Origin: an uncultured Oscillibacter sp. | GTDB lineage: Bacteria > Bacillota > Clostridia > Oscillospirales > Oscillospiraceae | Assembly: GCA_910585165.1 (NCBI GenBank) | Contig: CAJUBX010000033.1 | Span: forward strand, 1 to 21,990 | DNA length: 21,990 nucleotides | Direction of reading: 5' to 3' | Part shown: piece after piece, positions 14,291-21,269 of the stretch | How positions within the stretch are numbered: position 1 is the stretch's first letter | Layout: each line of letters begins with the position of its first letter | Notes under the pieces: model-generated | Told to the model about the DNA's origin: nothing | Databases searched by the model: none | What the model saw: only the letters and a program-made list of their open reading frames with translations | Translations under genes and position numbers: made by a program

Positions 14291-15079
14291 CTATTTTTTA
14301 AATCCTCCCCGGGCGGCCTCCCACAGCAGCACGGAAGCCGCCGCCGCCGCGTTCAGGGACTCGCACCGGGGGTCCATGGGGATGCGGACCGTCCGTTCGC
14401 AGGCCGCCAGCACCGCCGCCGAGAGGCCCCGGCCCTCGCTGCCCACGGCCATGGCGCAGCGGCCCAGGTCCACGTCCCGCACATCCGCCGTGTCCTCCCG
14501 AAGGGCTGCGCCGTAAAGGGGCAGGCCCGCTTCCTTCAAGCGCGCCGTCAGCTCCTCCAGGGTGCAGCGGTAAACGGCGCGGCGGAAATGGACCCCCATT
14601 CCCGCCCGGAGGGTCTTGGGATTATAAAGGTCGGCGCAGCCGGGAAGCAGGACTGCCTGCGCCCCGAAAGCGTCCGCCGTCCGGAGGATGGTCCCCACGT
14701 TCCCCGGGTCCTGCACGCCGTCCAGCACCAAAAGCCGCAGCCGCCCCCGGCCGTCCGGCTCCAGCCGCTGCGGCAGGGCGCAGCTTGCCGCGCGGCAGGA
14801 AAACACCACCCCCTGAGGCGTTTCCATGGGACTGACGGAGCGCATGACGCTCTCGCTCACCGCCGCCGCCCGGGCAGCACACCCCTCCAGCTCCCGGGGA
14901 AGCTCCGCCCCCTGGGTATAAAGCAGCGCCGTCACCTCCGCGCCCCACAGCGCCGCCTCCCGGAGGAGCTTTGGGCTGTCGCACAAAAATTCTCCCGTTT
15001 CCTCGCGGTAGGAACGGGAGGAGGCCAGCTTCCGCAGATGGACGCAGAGGGAATTGCTCCTGCTGGTAATTATCTCCAT
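14291..15079 (-). CDS. TrmH/SpoU-family RNA 2'-O-ribose methyltransferase
   Basis: 262 aa. SPOUT enzyme using S-adenosylmethionine to methylate a ribose in 23S rRNA or tRNA. An N-terminal substrate-binding domain (SLCVHLRKLASSRSYREETGEF, about 10-31) precedes the three SpoU motifs: LDGVQDPGNVGTILRTADAFGA (motif 1), AMAVGSEGRGLS (motif 2), and IPMDPRCESLNAAAAASVLLWE (motif 3, forming the trefoil knot). The exact nucleotide is not predictable; RlmB-like or TsnR-like roles are both possible. ATG 15079 follows GGAGGGG by 7 nt. It begins the unit continuing to dprA and topA, from a strong promoter at 15165-15193. Confidence 0.92.
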   Translation of the reverse strand: MEIITSRSNSLCVHLRKLASSRSYREETGEFLCDSPKLLREAALWGAEVTALLYTQGAELPRELEGCAARAAAVSESVMRSVSPMETPQGVVFSCRAASCALPQRLEPDGRGRLRLLVLDGVQDPGNVGTILRTADAFGAQAVLLPGCADLYNPKTLRAGMGVHFRRAVYRCTLEELTARLKEAGLPLYGAALREDTADVRDVDLGRCAMAVGSEGRGLSAAVLAACERTVRIPMDPRCESLNAAAAASVLLWEAARGGFKK

Positions 15080-15164
15080 GCCGCTGCCCCTCCTTCCCCT
15101 CCGGTCCCGGCATAGTGACGGAAATCCCGTTTCGTCCCCTGCCGCAAACTGTAGATTCTTCCTT

Positions 15165-15193
15165 ATCATAAAGGTATCCGCCCGGCTTGTCAA
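15165..15193 (-). promoter_or_regulatory. Promoter of the methyltransferase-dprA-topA unit
   Basis: Minus strand TTGACA (15193-15188), 17-nt spacer, TATGAT (15170-15165). The -35 hexamer lies in the loop of a 9-bp hairpin (15178-15205). Confidence 0.87.
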
Positions 15194-15205
15194 GCCGCCG
15201 GGCGG
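15178..15205. terminator. Hairpin overlapping a promoter, possible folC terminator
   Basis: CCGCCCGGC (15178-15186) and GCCGGGCGG (15197-15205), with a 10-nt loop. The plus strand continues AGTTTTC, the minus strand ATACCTTTAT, so the T-tract is poor on both sides. It may end the folT-folC transcript. An alternative shorter stem CGGCTT-GAC-AAGCCG uses the same bases on the minus strand. Confidence 0.4.
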
Positions 15206-15214
15206 AGTTTTCAC

Positions 15215-15366
15215 CTGTTTATATAGATTTCAGAGCCGGCATTCACCACTGGAAAATGCTGGATTGGCGTGAAATCCCGCCGCCGGGCGGGGCAGCTGCC
15301 CGCCGGAATTCCCGGCGGCCTTCGGGAAAAATCCACGGGGCGGCGGCGAACTCTCCTCCTGGGCGG
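15215..15366. other. folC trailer with GC-rich palindromes, no gene seen
   Basis: Contains GGGCAGCTGCCC and CCGCCGG-AATTC-CCGGCGG (15300-15318) plus an imperfect CCGGCATT/AATGCTGG pair. No open frame here has a ribosome binding site and start. The structures may protect or end the folC messenger, but no T-tract follows them. Confidence 0.5.
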
Positions 15367-16644
15367 CTAAGCGCGCCCCCTTTTGAACCAGGCGGACCGG
15401 ACCTCGCCGCAGAGGTATAAAGACCCCAGGGCGCAGACCACTCCGTCCCTTCCCGCCGCCGCCAGGGCGGCCTCTATGCCCTCCTCCACACCGGCGCAGG
15501 GCCGGACCTCCACCCCCCGCGCCGCCAGAAGGGCTCCCAGCGCCGCCGGGTCCATGGCCCGGGGGCTGTCGGGGCGGAGCACGAACACCCGCTCCGCCAG
15601 GGGGGCCAGCAGGTCCAGCATCTCCCCGGCGTCCTTGTCCGCCAGAATGCCCAGCAGGAAAGTCAGCCGCCGCCCGGGAAAGAGGGTCTCCAGGCTCTGA
15701 ACCGCGGCCCGCATCCCGTGGGCGTTGTGAGCGCCGTCCAGAAGAAAGGCGGGGGTTTTTCCCAGAACCTCGAACCGCCCCGGCCAGCGGACCTTGGAAA
15801 GTCCCCGGCGGACCGCTTTCTCTGGGATGTCCCATCCCTTTTTCCCCAGGACCTCCAGGGCCGTCAGGGCCAGGGCGGCGTTCTCCGCCTGATAGGCCCC
15901 CGCCAGGGAGACGGACAGGTTTTCCCAAGGGGCGAAGTCGAACGCCGCCCCCTCCAGGTCCAGCCGCCGGACCGTCAGCCGGGAGAGGTCCAGCTCCGTC
16001 AGGGACGCGCCCCGCTCCCGGCAGACCTGGCGGAAGACCTCGTCCGCCTCGCCGCAGCCGCCCCGGCTGACCACGGTCCCGCCCGGCTTGATAATCCCCG
16101 CCTTGGCGGCCGCGATGTCCCGGAGCGTGGGCCCCAGAATGGCGGCGTGGTCCATGCCCATGGCGGTGAGCACCGCCAAATCCGGGGTCTCGATGACGTT
16201 GGAGGCATCCAGCGCCCCGCCCAGGCCGGTCTCCAGCACCACCACGCCGCAGCGCCGCTCCCGGAAATGGAGGAAAGCGGCGGCGGTAATCAGCTCAAAC
16301 TCCGTGGGGTGCTCCGGCATCGCCCCGGCGGCGGAACGGACCCGCTCCGTCACCGCGCCCAGCTCGTCGCCGCCAATCTCCTCCCCGTTGACCCGGATGC
16401 GCTCCTGGAACCGCTCCAGGTGGGGCGAGGTGTTCAGCCCCACCCGCCAGCCCGCTTCCTCCAGCACGGAGGCGAGGCACGCGCAGACGCTGCCTTTGCC
16501 GTTGGTTCCGGCCACGTGAATAAACCGCAGCTCCCGCTGGGGGTCCCCCAGGCGGCGCAGCAGCTCCCGGATGCGGTCAAGGCCCGGGGCGCGGGTCTCC
16601 CAGCCGTGGGAATGGATATAGGCTATGGCCTCGTCTCCCGTCAT
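15367..16644 (-). CDS. folC: Folylpolyglutamate synthase / dihydrofolate synthase
   Basis: 425 aa Mur-ligase-type enzyme that adds glutamates to folates with ATP, trapping them in the cell. The P-loop FIHVAGTNGKGSVCACLA (41-58) is perfect. FQERIRVNGEEI, VLETGLGGALDASNVI, MGMDHAAILGPTLRDIAAAKAGIIKPG and the C-terminal FLLDGAHNAHGM are all family landmarks. ATG 16644 is chosen because GGGGG lies 7-8 nt upstream and the family begins with this YIHSHG region; the longer open frame through folT to 17310 is a chance extension. It lies 11 nt after folT, so folate uptake and retention share one THF-controlled transcript. Whether it also has dihydrofolate synthase activity cannot be told from sequence. 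Confidence 0.96.
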   Translation of the reverse strand: MTGDEAIAYIHSHGWETRAPGLDRIRELLRRLGDPQRELRFIHVAGTNGKGSVCACLASVLEEAGWRVGLNTSPHLERFQERIRVNGEEIGGDELGAVTERVRSAAGAMPEHPTEFELITAAAFLHFRERRCGVVVLETGLGGALDASNVIETPDLAVLTAMGMDHAAILGPTLRDIAAAKAGIIKPGGTVVSRGGCGEADEVFRQVCRERGASLTELDLSRLTVRRLDLEGAAFDFAPWENLSVSLAGAYQAENAALALTALEVLGKKGWDIPEKAVRRGLSKVRWPGRFEVLGKTPAFLLDGAHNAHGMRAAVQSLETLFPGRRLTFLLGILADKDAGEMLDLLAPLAERVFVLRPDSPRAMDPAALGALLAARGVEVRPCAGVEEGIEAALAAAGRDGVVCALGSLYLCGEVRSAWFKRGRA

Positions 16645-16655
16645 GCCGCGCCCCC

Positions 16656-17201
16656 TTACAGCCCGGAAACGGCATTCCGCTTCCGCAGAACCGTCACCAG
16701 CGGCATGGCCAGGGAGGCCATGACCACGGCGTTGAGGATTCCCACCACAAGCCGCCAGGCCAGGTCCCCAAAAATCAGGGCTGGAGTATAGTAGTGAAGC
16801 AGCACGCTGTCCAGCCAGTTCACCAGCGTGTTTCCCACGGTGGTACAGAGGGCCGCCGCCACGCACACGGCATAGCAAAGCGCCCGCCGCTCCTCCAGCC
16901 GCCGCCCCCGGCGGAAGGCCGCCGCCGCTCCCAGGCCCACCACCAGGCCCCGCAGGGCCGGGGGAATCAGGTACAGCACCGTGGTATAGGTCACGCCGTA
17001 GGTCAGAATCTGCTTGAAAAACTCCCCCACCAGGGCCACCACCACCGCATCCAGCGGGCCGAACAGCAGCGCGGCCATCACCACCGGCAGCGAGCCGAAG
17101 GAAATCCGCACGTTCCCCACCTGCACCGCCACATACAGCGACAGCGGCACGTACATGGCCGCCAGCAGCGCGGCGTAGCACATTCTTCTTGTTTTGGACA
17201 T
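16656..17201 (-). CDS. folT: ECF transporter S component, folate-specific (FolT-like)
   Basis: 181 aa membrane protein with about six hydrophobic helices. It is a substrate-binding subunit that works with a shared EcfA-EcfA'-EcfT energy module, not encoded here. The N-terminal RRMCYAALLAAMYVPLSLYV carries the small-residue helix face typical of S components, followed by ISFGSLPVVMAALLFGPLDAVVVALVGEF. Folate specificity rests on the THF riboswitch upstream and folC downstream, which is strong context. ATG 17201 lies immediately after GAGGAGG and seven U residues; the upstream frame extension runs through the riboswitch and is rejected. Confidence 0.92.
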   Translation of the reverse strand: MSKTRRMCYAALLAAMYVPLSLYVAVQVGNVRISFGSLPVVMAALLFGPLDAVVVALVGEFFKQILTYGVTYTTVLYLIPPALRGLVVGLGAAAAFRRGRRLEERRALCYAVCVAAALCTTVGNTLVNWLDSVLLHYYTPALIFGDLAWRLVVGILNAVVMASLAMPLVTVLRKRNAVSGL

Positions 17202-17247
17202 AAAAAAACCTCCTCGCAAATTGCGGCAGCACGCCGCACAGAGGAAG
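17202..17247 (-). terminator. Riboswitch-controlled terminator / SD-sequestering hairpin
   Basis: Minus strand: CUUCCUC (17247-17241) pairs with GAGGAGG (17215-17209), with an inner stem UGCGGC (17238-17233) and GCCGCA (17227-17222), then seven U (17208-17202) directly before the folT ATG. The right arm is the Shine-Dalgarno sequence, so the hairpin could block both transcription and translation. Confidence 0.75.
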
Positions 17248-17262
17248 TCCGTTCCCTGATGC

Positions 17263-17362
17263 GGCAGCGGGATGCGAAACGCACACTGCGGAATTTCTTC
17301 CTTCGTCCAAAGAGCAACTCCCCGTCTCTCCGGCACTTTGGCACGCGCGTTCCTACTCTGCC
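17263..17362 (-). promoter_or_regulatory. Tetrahydrofolate (THF) riboswitch aptamer
   Basis: Read on the minus strand. P1 is GGCAG (17362-17358) with CUGCC (17267-17263). Conserved blocks of the class are in order: GAGUAGG (17358-17352), GGGGAGUUG (17323-17315), ACGAAG (17306-17301) and GCAUCCC (17275-17269). P3 is CCAAAG (17341-17336) with CUUUGG (17312-17307); an inner stem can form between AACGC and GCGUU. Together with folT and folC downstream this fits the THF-I class well. Ligand binding normally lowers expression. Confidence 0.9.
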
Positions 17363-17396
17363 TTTCTTTTCCCAGCTTCTGCCGGGGACAGTTTCT

Positions 17397-17425
17397 ATCA
17401 TAAACTATTTTTCGGCAAAATACAA
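17397..17425 (-). promoter_or_regulatory. Promoter of the folT-folC unit
   Basis: Minus strand TTGTAT (17425-17420), 17-nt spacer, TATGAT (17402-17397). The -35 is weak, but the start near 17390 places the riboswitch at the 5' end of the transcript. Confidence 0.65.
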
Positions 17426-17475
17426 GTCCCCCTGTCATATTCCAAAAAAATCCAGCCGCCCGTCGGAAGGGTGTG

Positions 17476-17502
17476 AAAAAAGCGCCCCGGACTCCGGGGC
17501 GC
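17476..17502 (-). terminator. Intrinsic terminator of the rnf operon
   Basis: GCGCCCCGG (17482-17490), 3-nt loop, CCGGGGCGC (17494-17502). On the minus strand it is followed by TTTTTT (17481-17476). It lies 15 nt past the rnfB stop. Confidence 0.95.
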
Positions 17503-17517
17503 CTTTCCGATCGCTTT

Positions 17518-18396
17518 TTACTTTTCGGCGGCAGCCGTCGCAGCGGCTTTGGCCTTTTCGGCCTGGGCCTTCTTGACGGCCTTGTACTTTTCCTTCTCCT
17601 CGGCGGTGGCCACAGGGAGGATGGCGTCTCTCGGGCAGACCTTGGTGCAGAGCTTGCAGCCCACGCACTTGTCGTAGTCGATGACCGCCACGCCGTTGAC
17701 AACATGGATGGCGTCCTTCCGGCACTCCTTCTGGCACAGGCCGCAGCCAATGCAGGAGGTGGAGCAGACGCTCATGGCGGCCTTGCCCTTGTCCTGGTTG
17801 GCGCAGCCCACGTGGACCTTCTTGGAGGCGGGGACGGAGGTAATCAGGTGGCGGGGGCAGGCGCTGGCGCAGGCCATGCAGGCGGTGCACTTGTCCGGGT
17901 CCACCACGGCGGTGCCGCCCGGGCCGATGGACATGGCCCCGAACTGGCACGCCGCCACGCAGGAGCCGAAGCCCAGGCAGCCGAAGGCGCACTCCAGGGG
18001 ACCCCCCGCCACCTTGGTGGCGGAGATGCAGTCCTTCACGCCCACATAGTCATAGCGCTTCTTGGCGTTCACGCCGCCGGTGCAGCGGACAAAGGCCACC
18101 TGCCGCTCCCCGGAGGGAGCCTCCATGCCCATAATCTTGGCGATGGCGGCGGCGTTTTCCGCCCCTGCGGGGGCGCAGGCGGTGACGGGGGCCTCTCCCG
18201 CCAGAATGGCGGCGGCACAGCCGCCGCAGCCGGGATAGCCGCAGCCGCCGCAGTTGGCGCCTGCCAGCAGGCCCAGAATCGCTTCCTCACGGGGGTCCTT
18301 TTTGACCTCAAAAATCTTGGAGGCCACAGCCAGGACCAGGCCGAACACCGCGCCCAGGATACCCAGAACGGCGACGGCAAACAGAATATTCGTCAT
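17518..18396 (-). CDS. rnfB: Rnf complex subunit RnfB (iron-sulfur, ferredoxin entry)
   Basis: 292 aa. An N-terminal membrane anchor (about 3-26) is followed by a Fe4S4 domain with C49-x2-C52-x4-C57-x16-C74. Further ferredoxin-like clusters follow: C136/C140/C146/C150, C170-x2-C173-x2-C176-x3-C180, C215-x2-C218-x2-C221-x3-C225 and C244-x2-C247-x2-C250-x3-C254. RnfB is thought to accept electrons from reduced ferredoxin and pass them into the membrane complex. The last 30 residues are rich in Lys, Ala and Glu and probably form a free helix. GGGAGGGG lies 7 nt before ATG 18396. It is the last gene of the operon, 15 nt after rnfA. Confidence 0.97.
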   Translation of the reverse strand: MTNILFAVAVLGILGAVFGLVLAVASKIFEVKKDPREEAILGLLAGANCGGCGYPGCGGCAAAILAGEAPVTACAPAGAENAAAIAKIMGMEAPSGERQVAFVRCTGGVNAKKRYDYVGVKDCISATKVAGGPLECAFGCLGFGSCVAACQFGAMSIGPGGTAVVDPDKCTACMACASACPRHLITSVPASKKVHVGCANQDKGKAAMSVCSTSCIGCGLCQKECRKDAIHVVNGVAVIDYDKCVGCKLCTKVCPRDAILPVATAEEKEKYKAVKKAQAEKAKAAATAAAEK

Positions 18397-18411
18397 AACG
18401 CAGCCCCTCCC

Positions 18412-19002
18412 TTACCAAATCTTCAGTCCGGAGAAGCCCATGAAAGCCAGGGCCATCAGACCGGCGGTGACCAGAGCGATGGGGAACCCCTCAAAGCTCT
18501 TGGGATACTCGGCGAAAACCAGCCGCTCCCGGATGCTGGCAAAGAGCACGATGGCAACCAAAAAGCCGATGCCGCCGGTAATGCCGTAAACCACGGACTC
18601 GATGAAGTTGTAGCCCTCCTGGATGTTCAGCAGGGCCACGCCCAGCACCGCGCAGTTGGTGGTAATCAGGGGCAGGTACACGCCCAGGGCCGTATACAGG
18701 GCGGGCATGGACTTCTGGAGGAACATCTCGATGAACTGCACCAAAGACGCGATGACCAGGATGAAGGCCACGGTCTGCATGTACATCAGGTCCAGGGGCA
18801 CCAGGATGAAGTTGTTCACCGCCCAGGTAATGGCGGAGGCCAGGCCCATGACGAAGGTCACGGCGAAGCCCATGCCCACGGCGGTGTCCACCTTCTTGGA
18901 AACGCCCAGGAAGGGACAGATGCCAAGGAACTGGGAGAAAATGAAGTTATTCGCCAGGATGGCGGCCAGCGTAATTGCCAGCAGTCTTGAAATCTGATCC
19001 AT
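18412..19002 (-). CDS. rnfA: Rnf complex membrane subunit RnfA
   Basis: 196 aa with six predicted membrane helices. The opening LAANNF-type segment LAAILANNFIFSQFLGICPFLGVSKK (13-38), VYLPLITTNCAVLGVALLN and the closing GLMALAFMGFSGL are typical of RnfA/NqrE. In related structures RnfA and RnfE form a pseudo-symmetric pair holding an intramembrane iron-sulfur cluster; Cys29 and Cys116 are the matching cysteines here. The ATG at 19002 follows the rnfE stop with no gap, and AAGGAGGG lies inside the end of rnfE, so the two are translationally coupled. Confidence 0.97.
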   Translation of the reverse strand: MDQISRLLAITLAAILANNFIFSQFLGICPFLGVSKKVDTAVGMGFAVTFVMGLASAITWAVNNFILVPLDLMYMQTVAFILVIASLVQFIEMFLQKSMPALYTALGVYLPLITTNCAVLGVALLNIQEGYNFIESVVYGITGGIGFLVAIVLFASIRERLVFAEYPKSFEGFPIALVTAGLMALAFMGFSGLKIW

Positions 19003-19602
19003 TTACTTGCCCTCCTTACTCTTGGACAGCGCCCACTGCATGGCGGCAATCAGGAAGCCCAGCACCAGGAAGCCGCCCACAGGCAGCGTCAGAATGCCGA
19101 TGGGGAACTGCTCCGGAATGATGCGGAAGCCCGCCAGGGTACCCGCGCCGAAGAGTTCGCGGATGACGCACATGGCCAGCAGAACAGCGGTGTAGCCCAG
19201 GCCCTGGAAGACGCCGTCGAAGAAGGACGCGCCCACGCCGTTCTTATAGGAGAACGCCTCCGCCCGGCCCAGGATGATGCAGTTCACCACGATCAGCGGA
19301 ATGAACACACCCAAGGACTCGGCGATAGCGGGGACAAAGGCCTTCAGAGCCAGGTCCACGCAGGTGACGAAGCCCGCGATGACCACGATGAACATGGCGA
19401 TGCGGATTTTGTCGGGGACAATCTTGCGGATGGCGGAAATGACGACGTTGGAGGCCGTCAGGATGATGAGCACGGAGACGCCCATGCCCAGGCCGTTCAT
19501 AATGGAGGTGGTGATGGCCATGGTGGAGCACAGGCCCAGCATCTGCACCAGGACGGGGTTCTGGGTAATCAGGCCCTCTTTCAACTGTTTACCGAAATTC
19601 AT
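19003..19602 (-). CDS. rnfE: Rnf complex membrane subunit RnfE
   Basis: 199 aa, six predicted membrane helices, homologous to RnfA. NPVLVQMLGLCSTMAITTSIMNGLGMG (15-41) and VFIPLIVVNCIILGRAEAF carry the paired cysteines Cys25 and Cys107 expected for the shared iron-sulfur site. The order C-D-G-E-A-B around it is standard for Rnf. AGGGGGAG lies about 7-8 nt before ATG 19602; 18 nt separate it from rnfG. Confidence 0.97.
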   Translation of the reverse strand: MNFGKQLKEGLITQNPVLVQMLGLCSTMAITTSIMNGLGMGVSVLIILTASNVVISAIRKIVPDKIRIAMFIVVIAGFVTCVDLALKAFVPAIAESLGVFIPLIVVNCIILGRAEAFSYKNGVGASFFDGVFQGLGYTAVLLAMCVIRELFGAGTLAGFRIIPEQFPIGILTLPVGGFLVLGFLIAAMQWALSKSKEGK

Positions 19603-19620
19603 TGTTCAGCTCCCCCTTTC

Positions 19621-20241
19621 TCAGCCCAGCACGCCGGCCACGGCCAGCGCGGCGTTGACGCCGTTGGTCACGCCCCGGGTGGACACGGTGGCGCCGGAGA
19701 TGGCGTCCACGTTGGCCCCTACCGTCAGCGTTCCGTCGGCGGCGCTCTTGCCCTCGAACTGGCTCAGCACGCCCACACCGGAAGCCGTGGGCATGTTGGT
19801 CATGACCTTGGAGCCGATGCCGGAGGTTTCGGCGTTGCTTACGATAGAGACGCCGGTTACGACGCCCTCGGCGTCCACGCCCACCATCATCTCAATCTTG
19901 CCCTGGGAGCCGCTGGCCACGACCTTGATGGCGTAGCCCGCGCTGGCTCCGCCTGCCTGAGCCTCATACACGGAGTCCAGGGTGACGCCGCCGGCGGCGG
20001 CAATCATTTCGTCGGTGAGGGTCAGCTTGTCGGAGAAGGTGGTGTTGTCCGGGTCGGCCACCACGGCCTTCATGGCGATTTCGGTTTTTTCTTTGTTGAT
20101 GTCGTCAATCTTATCCTTGGTAATGGCGTTGACGCCGCCCAAGCACGCCGCCACGACCACGCAGGTGACCAGCAGCGTCACAGTCAGCTTAATAATGTAC
20201 GAAGGGTCCATCTGGACCTTTTCCTTATTCGCGGTGCTCAT
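19621..20241 (-). CDS. rnfG: Rnf complex FMN-binding subunit RnfG
   Basis: 206 aa. One N-terminal membrane helix (about 15-39) is followed by an extracytoplasmic FMN-binding domain. NAETSGIGSKV (136-146) and the covalent flavin motif DAISGATVST (179-188) are present; FMN should be linked through a phosphoester to Thr185. It relays electrons on the outer face. The start overlaps the rnfD stop by four bases (ATGA), so translation is probably coupled. Confidence 0.96.
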   Translation of the reverse strand: MSTANKEKVQMDPSYIIKLTVTLLVTCVVVAACLGGVNAITKDKIDDINKEKTEIAMKAVVADPDNTTFSDKLTLTDEMIAAAGGVTLDSVYEAQAGGASAGYAIKVVASGSQGKIEMMVGVDAEGVVTGVSIVSNAETSGIGSKVMTNMPTASGVGVLSQFEGKSAADGTLTVGANVDAISGATVSTRGVTNGVNAALAVAGVLG

Positions 20242-21269
20242 TTCGCGGCTCCCTCCTTCTTCTCAACGCCGAAACGCACGGGCTTGGTGTACTTGTCGAT
20301 GAAGGGCACAAAGAGGTTCATGACCATGATGGAGTAGCACACGCCCTCGTTATAGGAGCCGAAATAGCGGATGAGCACGGTAAAGAGTCCGCAGCCCACG
20401 CCGAAGATCAGCTGGCCCTTTTTGGTGACAGGGGAGGTGGCGTAGTCGGTTGCCATGAAGAACGCGCCCAGCATCAATCCGCCGCCGAAGATGCTGTACA
20501 GCATCCACTCCAGGCCGCTTCCGGCCTTGGGGAACAGGAAGGTGAGGACGGCCACGGTGCCGATGTAGGCCGCGGGGGTCTGCCAGTTGATGACCTTGCG
20601 CCAGATGAGGTACAGGCCGCCGATGATGAGCATCAGGGCGGAAACCTCGCCCAGGGAGCCGCCGATCTGGCCCAGGAACATCTGGGGCACGCCATAGGCG
20701 CCGGTGAGGTTCCCGAAGCTCTCCGCCAGGGCGGCGGGGTCGGTCCCCTTCATGTAGCTGAGGGGGGTGGCGGCGGTGACGATGTCCACATTGGACCCGA
20801 TGACGGCCGCCTTGTTCACGGCGGGGTCCACCCAGGTGGTCATGGTCCCGGCGTAGCTTGCCAGCAGCACGGCCCGGCCCGCCAGGGCGGGGTTCACGAA
20901 GTTCTTGCCGATGCCGCCGAAGAGCTGCTTGACAATGATGATGGCGAAGGCGTCGCCGATGAGGATCATCCAATAGGGAATCTGCACGGGGCTGACAAAG
21001 GCCAGCAGCATGCCGGTGACCACGGCGGAAAGGTCCTGCACGGACTGGGGCTTCTTCATCAGCTTGCGGTACAGCCACTCGAAGAAGACGCACCCGGCCA
21101 CGGACACGGCGGTCAGGGTCAGGGCCCGGAGGCCGAAGTTGAAGCAGGCGTAAGCCAGGGCGGGCAGCATGGCGATGATCACGTCCTTCATGATGCCCTG
21201 GGTGGTCTCGCTTCCGCGGATGTGGGGCGAGGAGGTGGCGATCAGCTTGAGATTCTTATAGTCCGTCAT
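20238..21269 (-). CDS. rnfD: Rnf complex membrane subunit RnfD
   Basis: 343 aa with about eight to ten membrane helices. Conserved segments are SSPHIRG (13-19), GDAFAIIIVKQLFGGIGKNFVNPALAGRA and FFMATDYATSPVTKKGQ. The covalent FMN motif is DIVTAATPL (162-170), with Thr168 as the expected attachment; its third position is Ala where the general Dxx(S/T)GAT pattern has Gly. The four-base ATGA overlap with rnfC upstream and the same overlap with rnfG downstream show a tightly coupled operon. Confidence 0.97.
   Translation of the reverse strand: MTDYKNLKLIATSSPHIRGSETTQGIMKDVIIAMLPALAYACFNFGLRALTLTAVSVAGCVFFEWLYRKLMKKPQSVQDLSAVVTGMLLAFVSPVQIPYWMILIGDAFAIIIVKQLFGGIGKNFVNPALAGRAVLLASYAGTMTTWVDPAVNKAAVIGSNVDIVTAATPLSYMKGTDPAALAESFGNLTGAYGVPQMFLGQIGGSLGEVSALMLIIGGLYLIWRKVINWQTPAAYIGTVAVLTFLFPKAGSGLEWMLYSIFGGGLMLGAFFMATDYATSPVTKKGQLIFGVGCGLFTVLIRYFGSYNEGVCYSIMVMNLFVPFIDKYTKPVRFGVEKKEGAAK

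Noticed and set aside
15367..17310. A 647-codon frame that would fuse folC to an N-terminal extension
   Set aside because: The extension reads folT and the riboswitch out of frame and is Gly/Arg/Ala rich. folC has its own ribosome binding site and a family-typical start at 16644.
16656..17750. A 364-codon frame that would extend folT upstream
   Set aside because: The extension runs through the ribosome binding site, the riboswitch, the promoter and into rnfB antisense. ATG 17201 has an ideal position and matches the S-component start.
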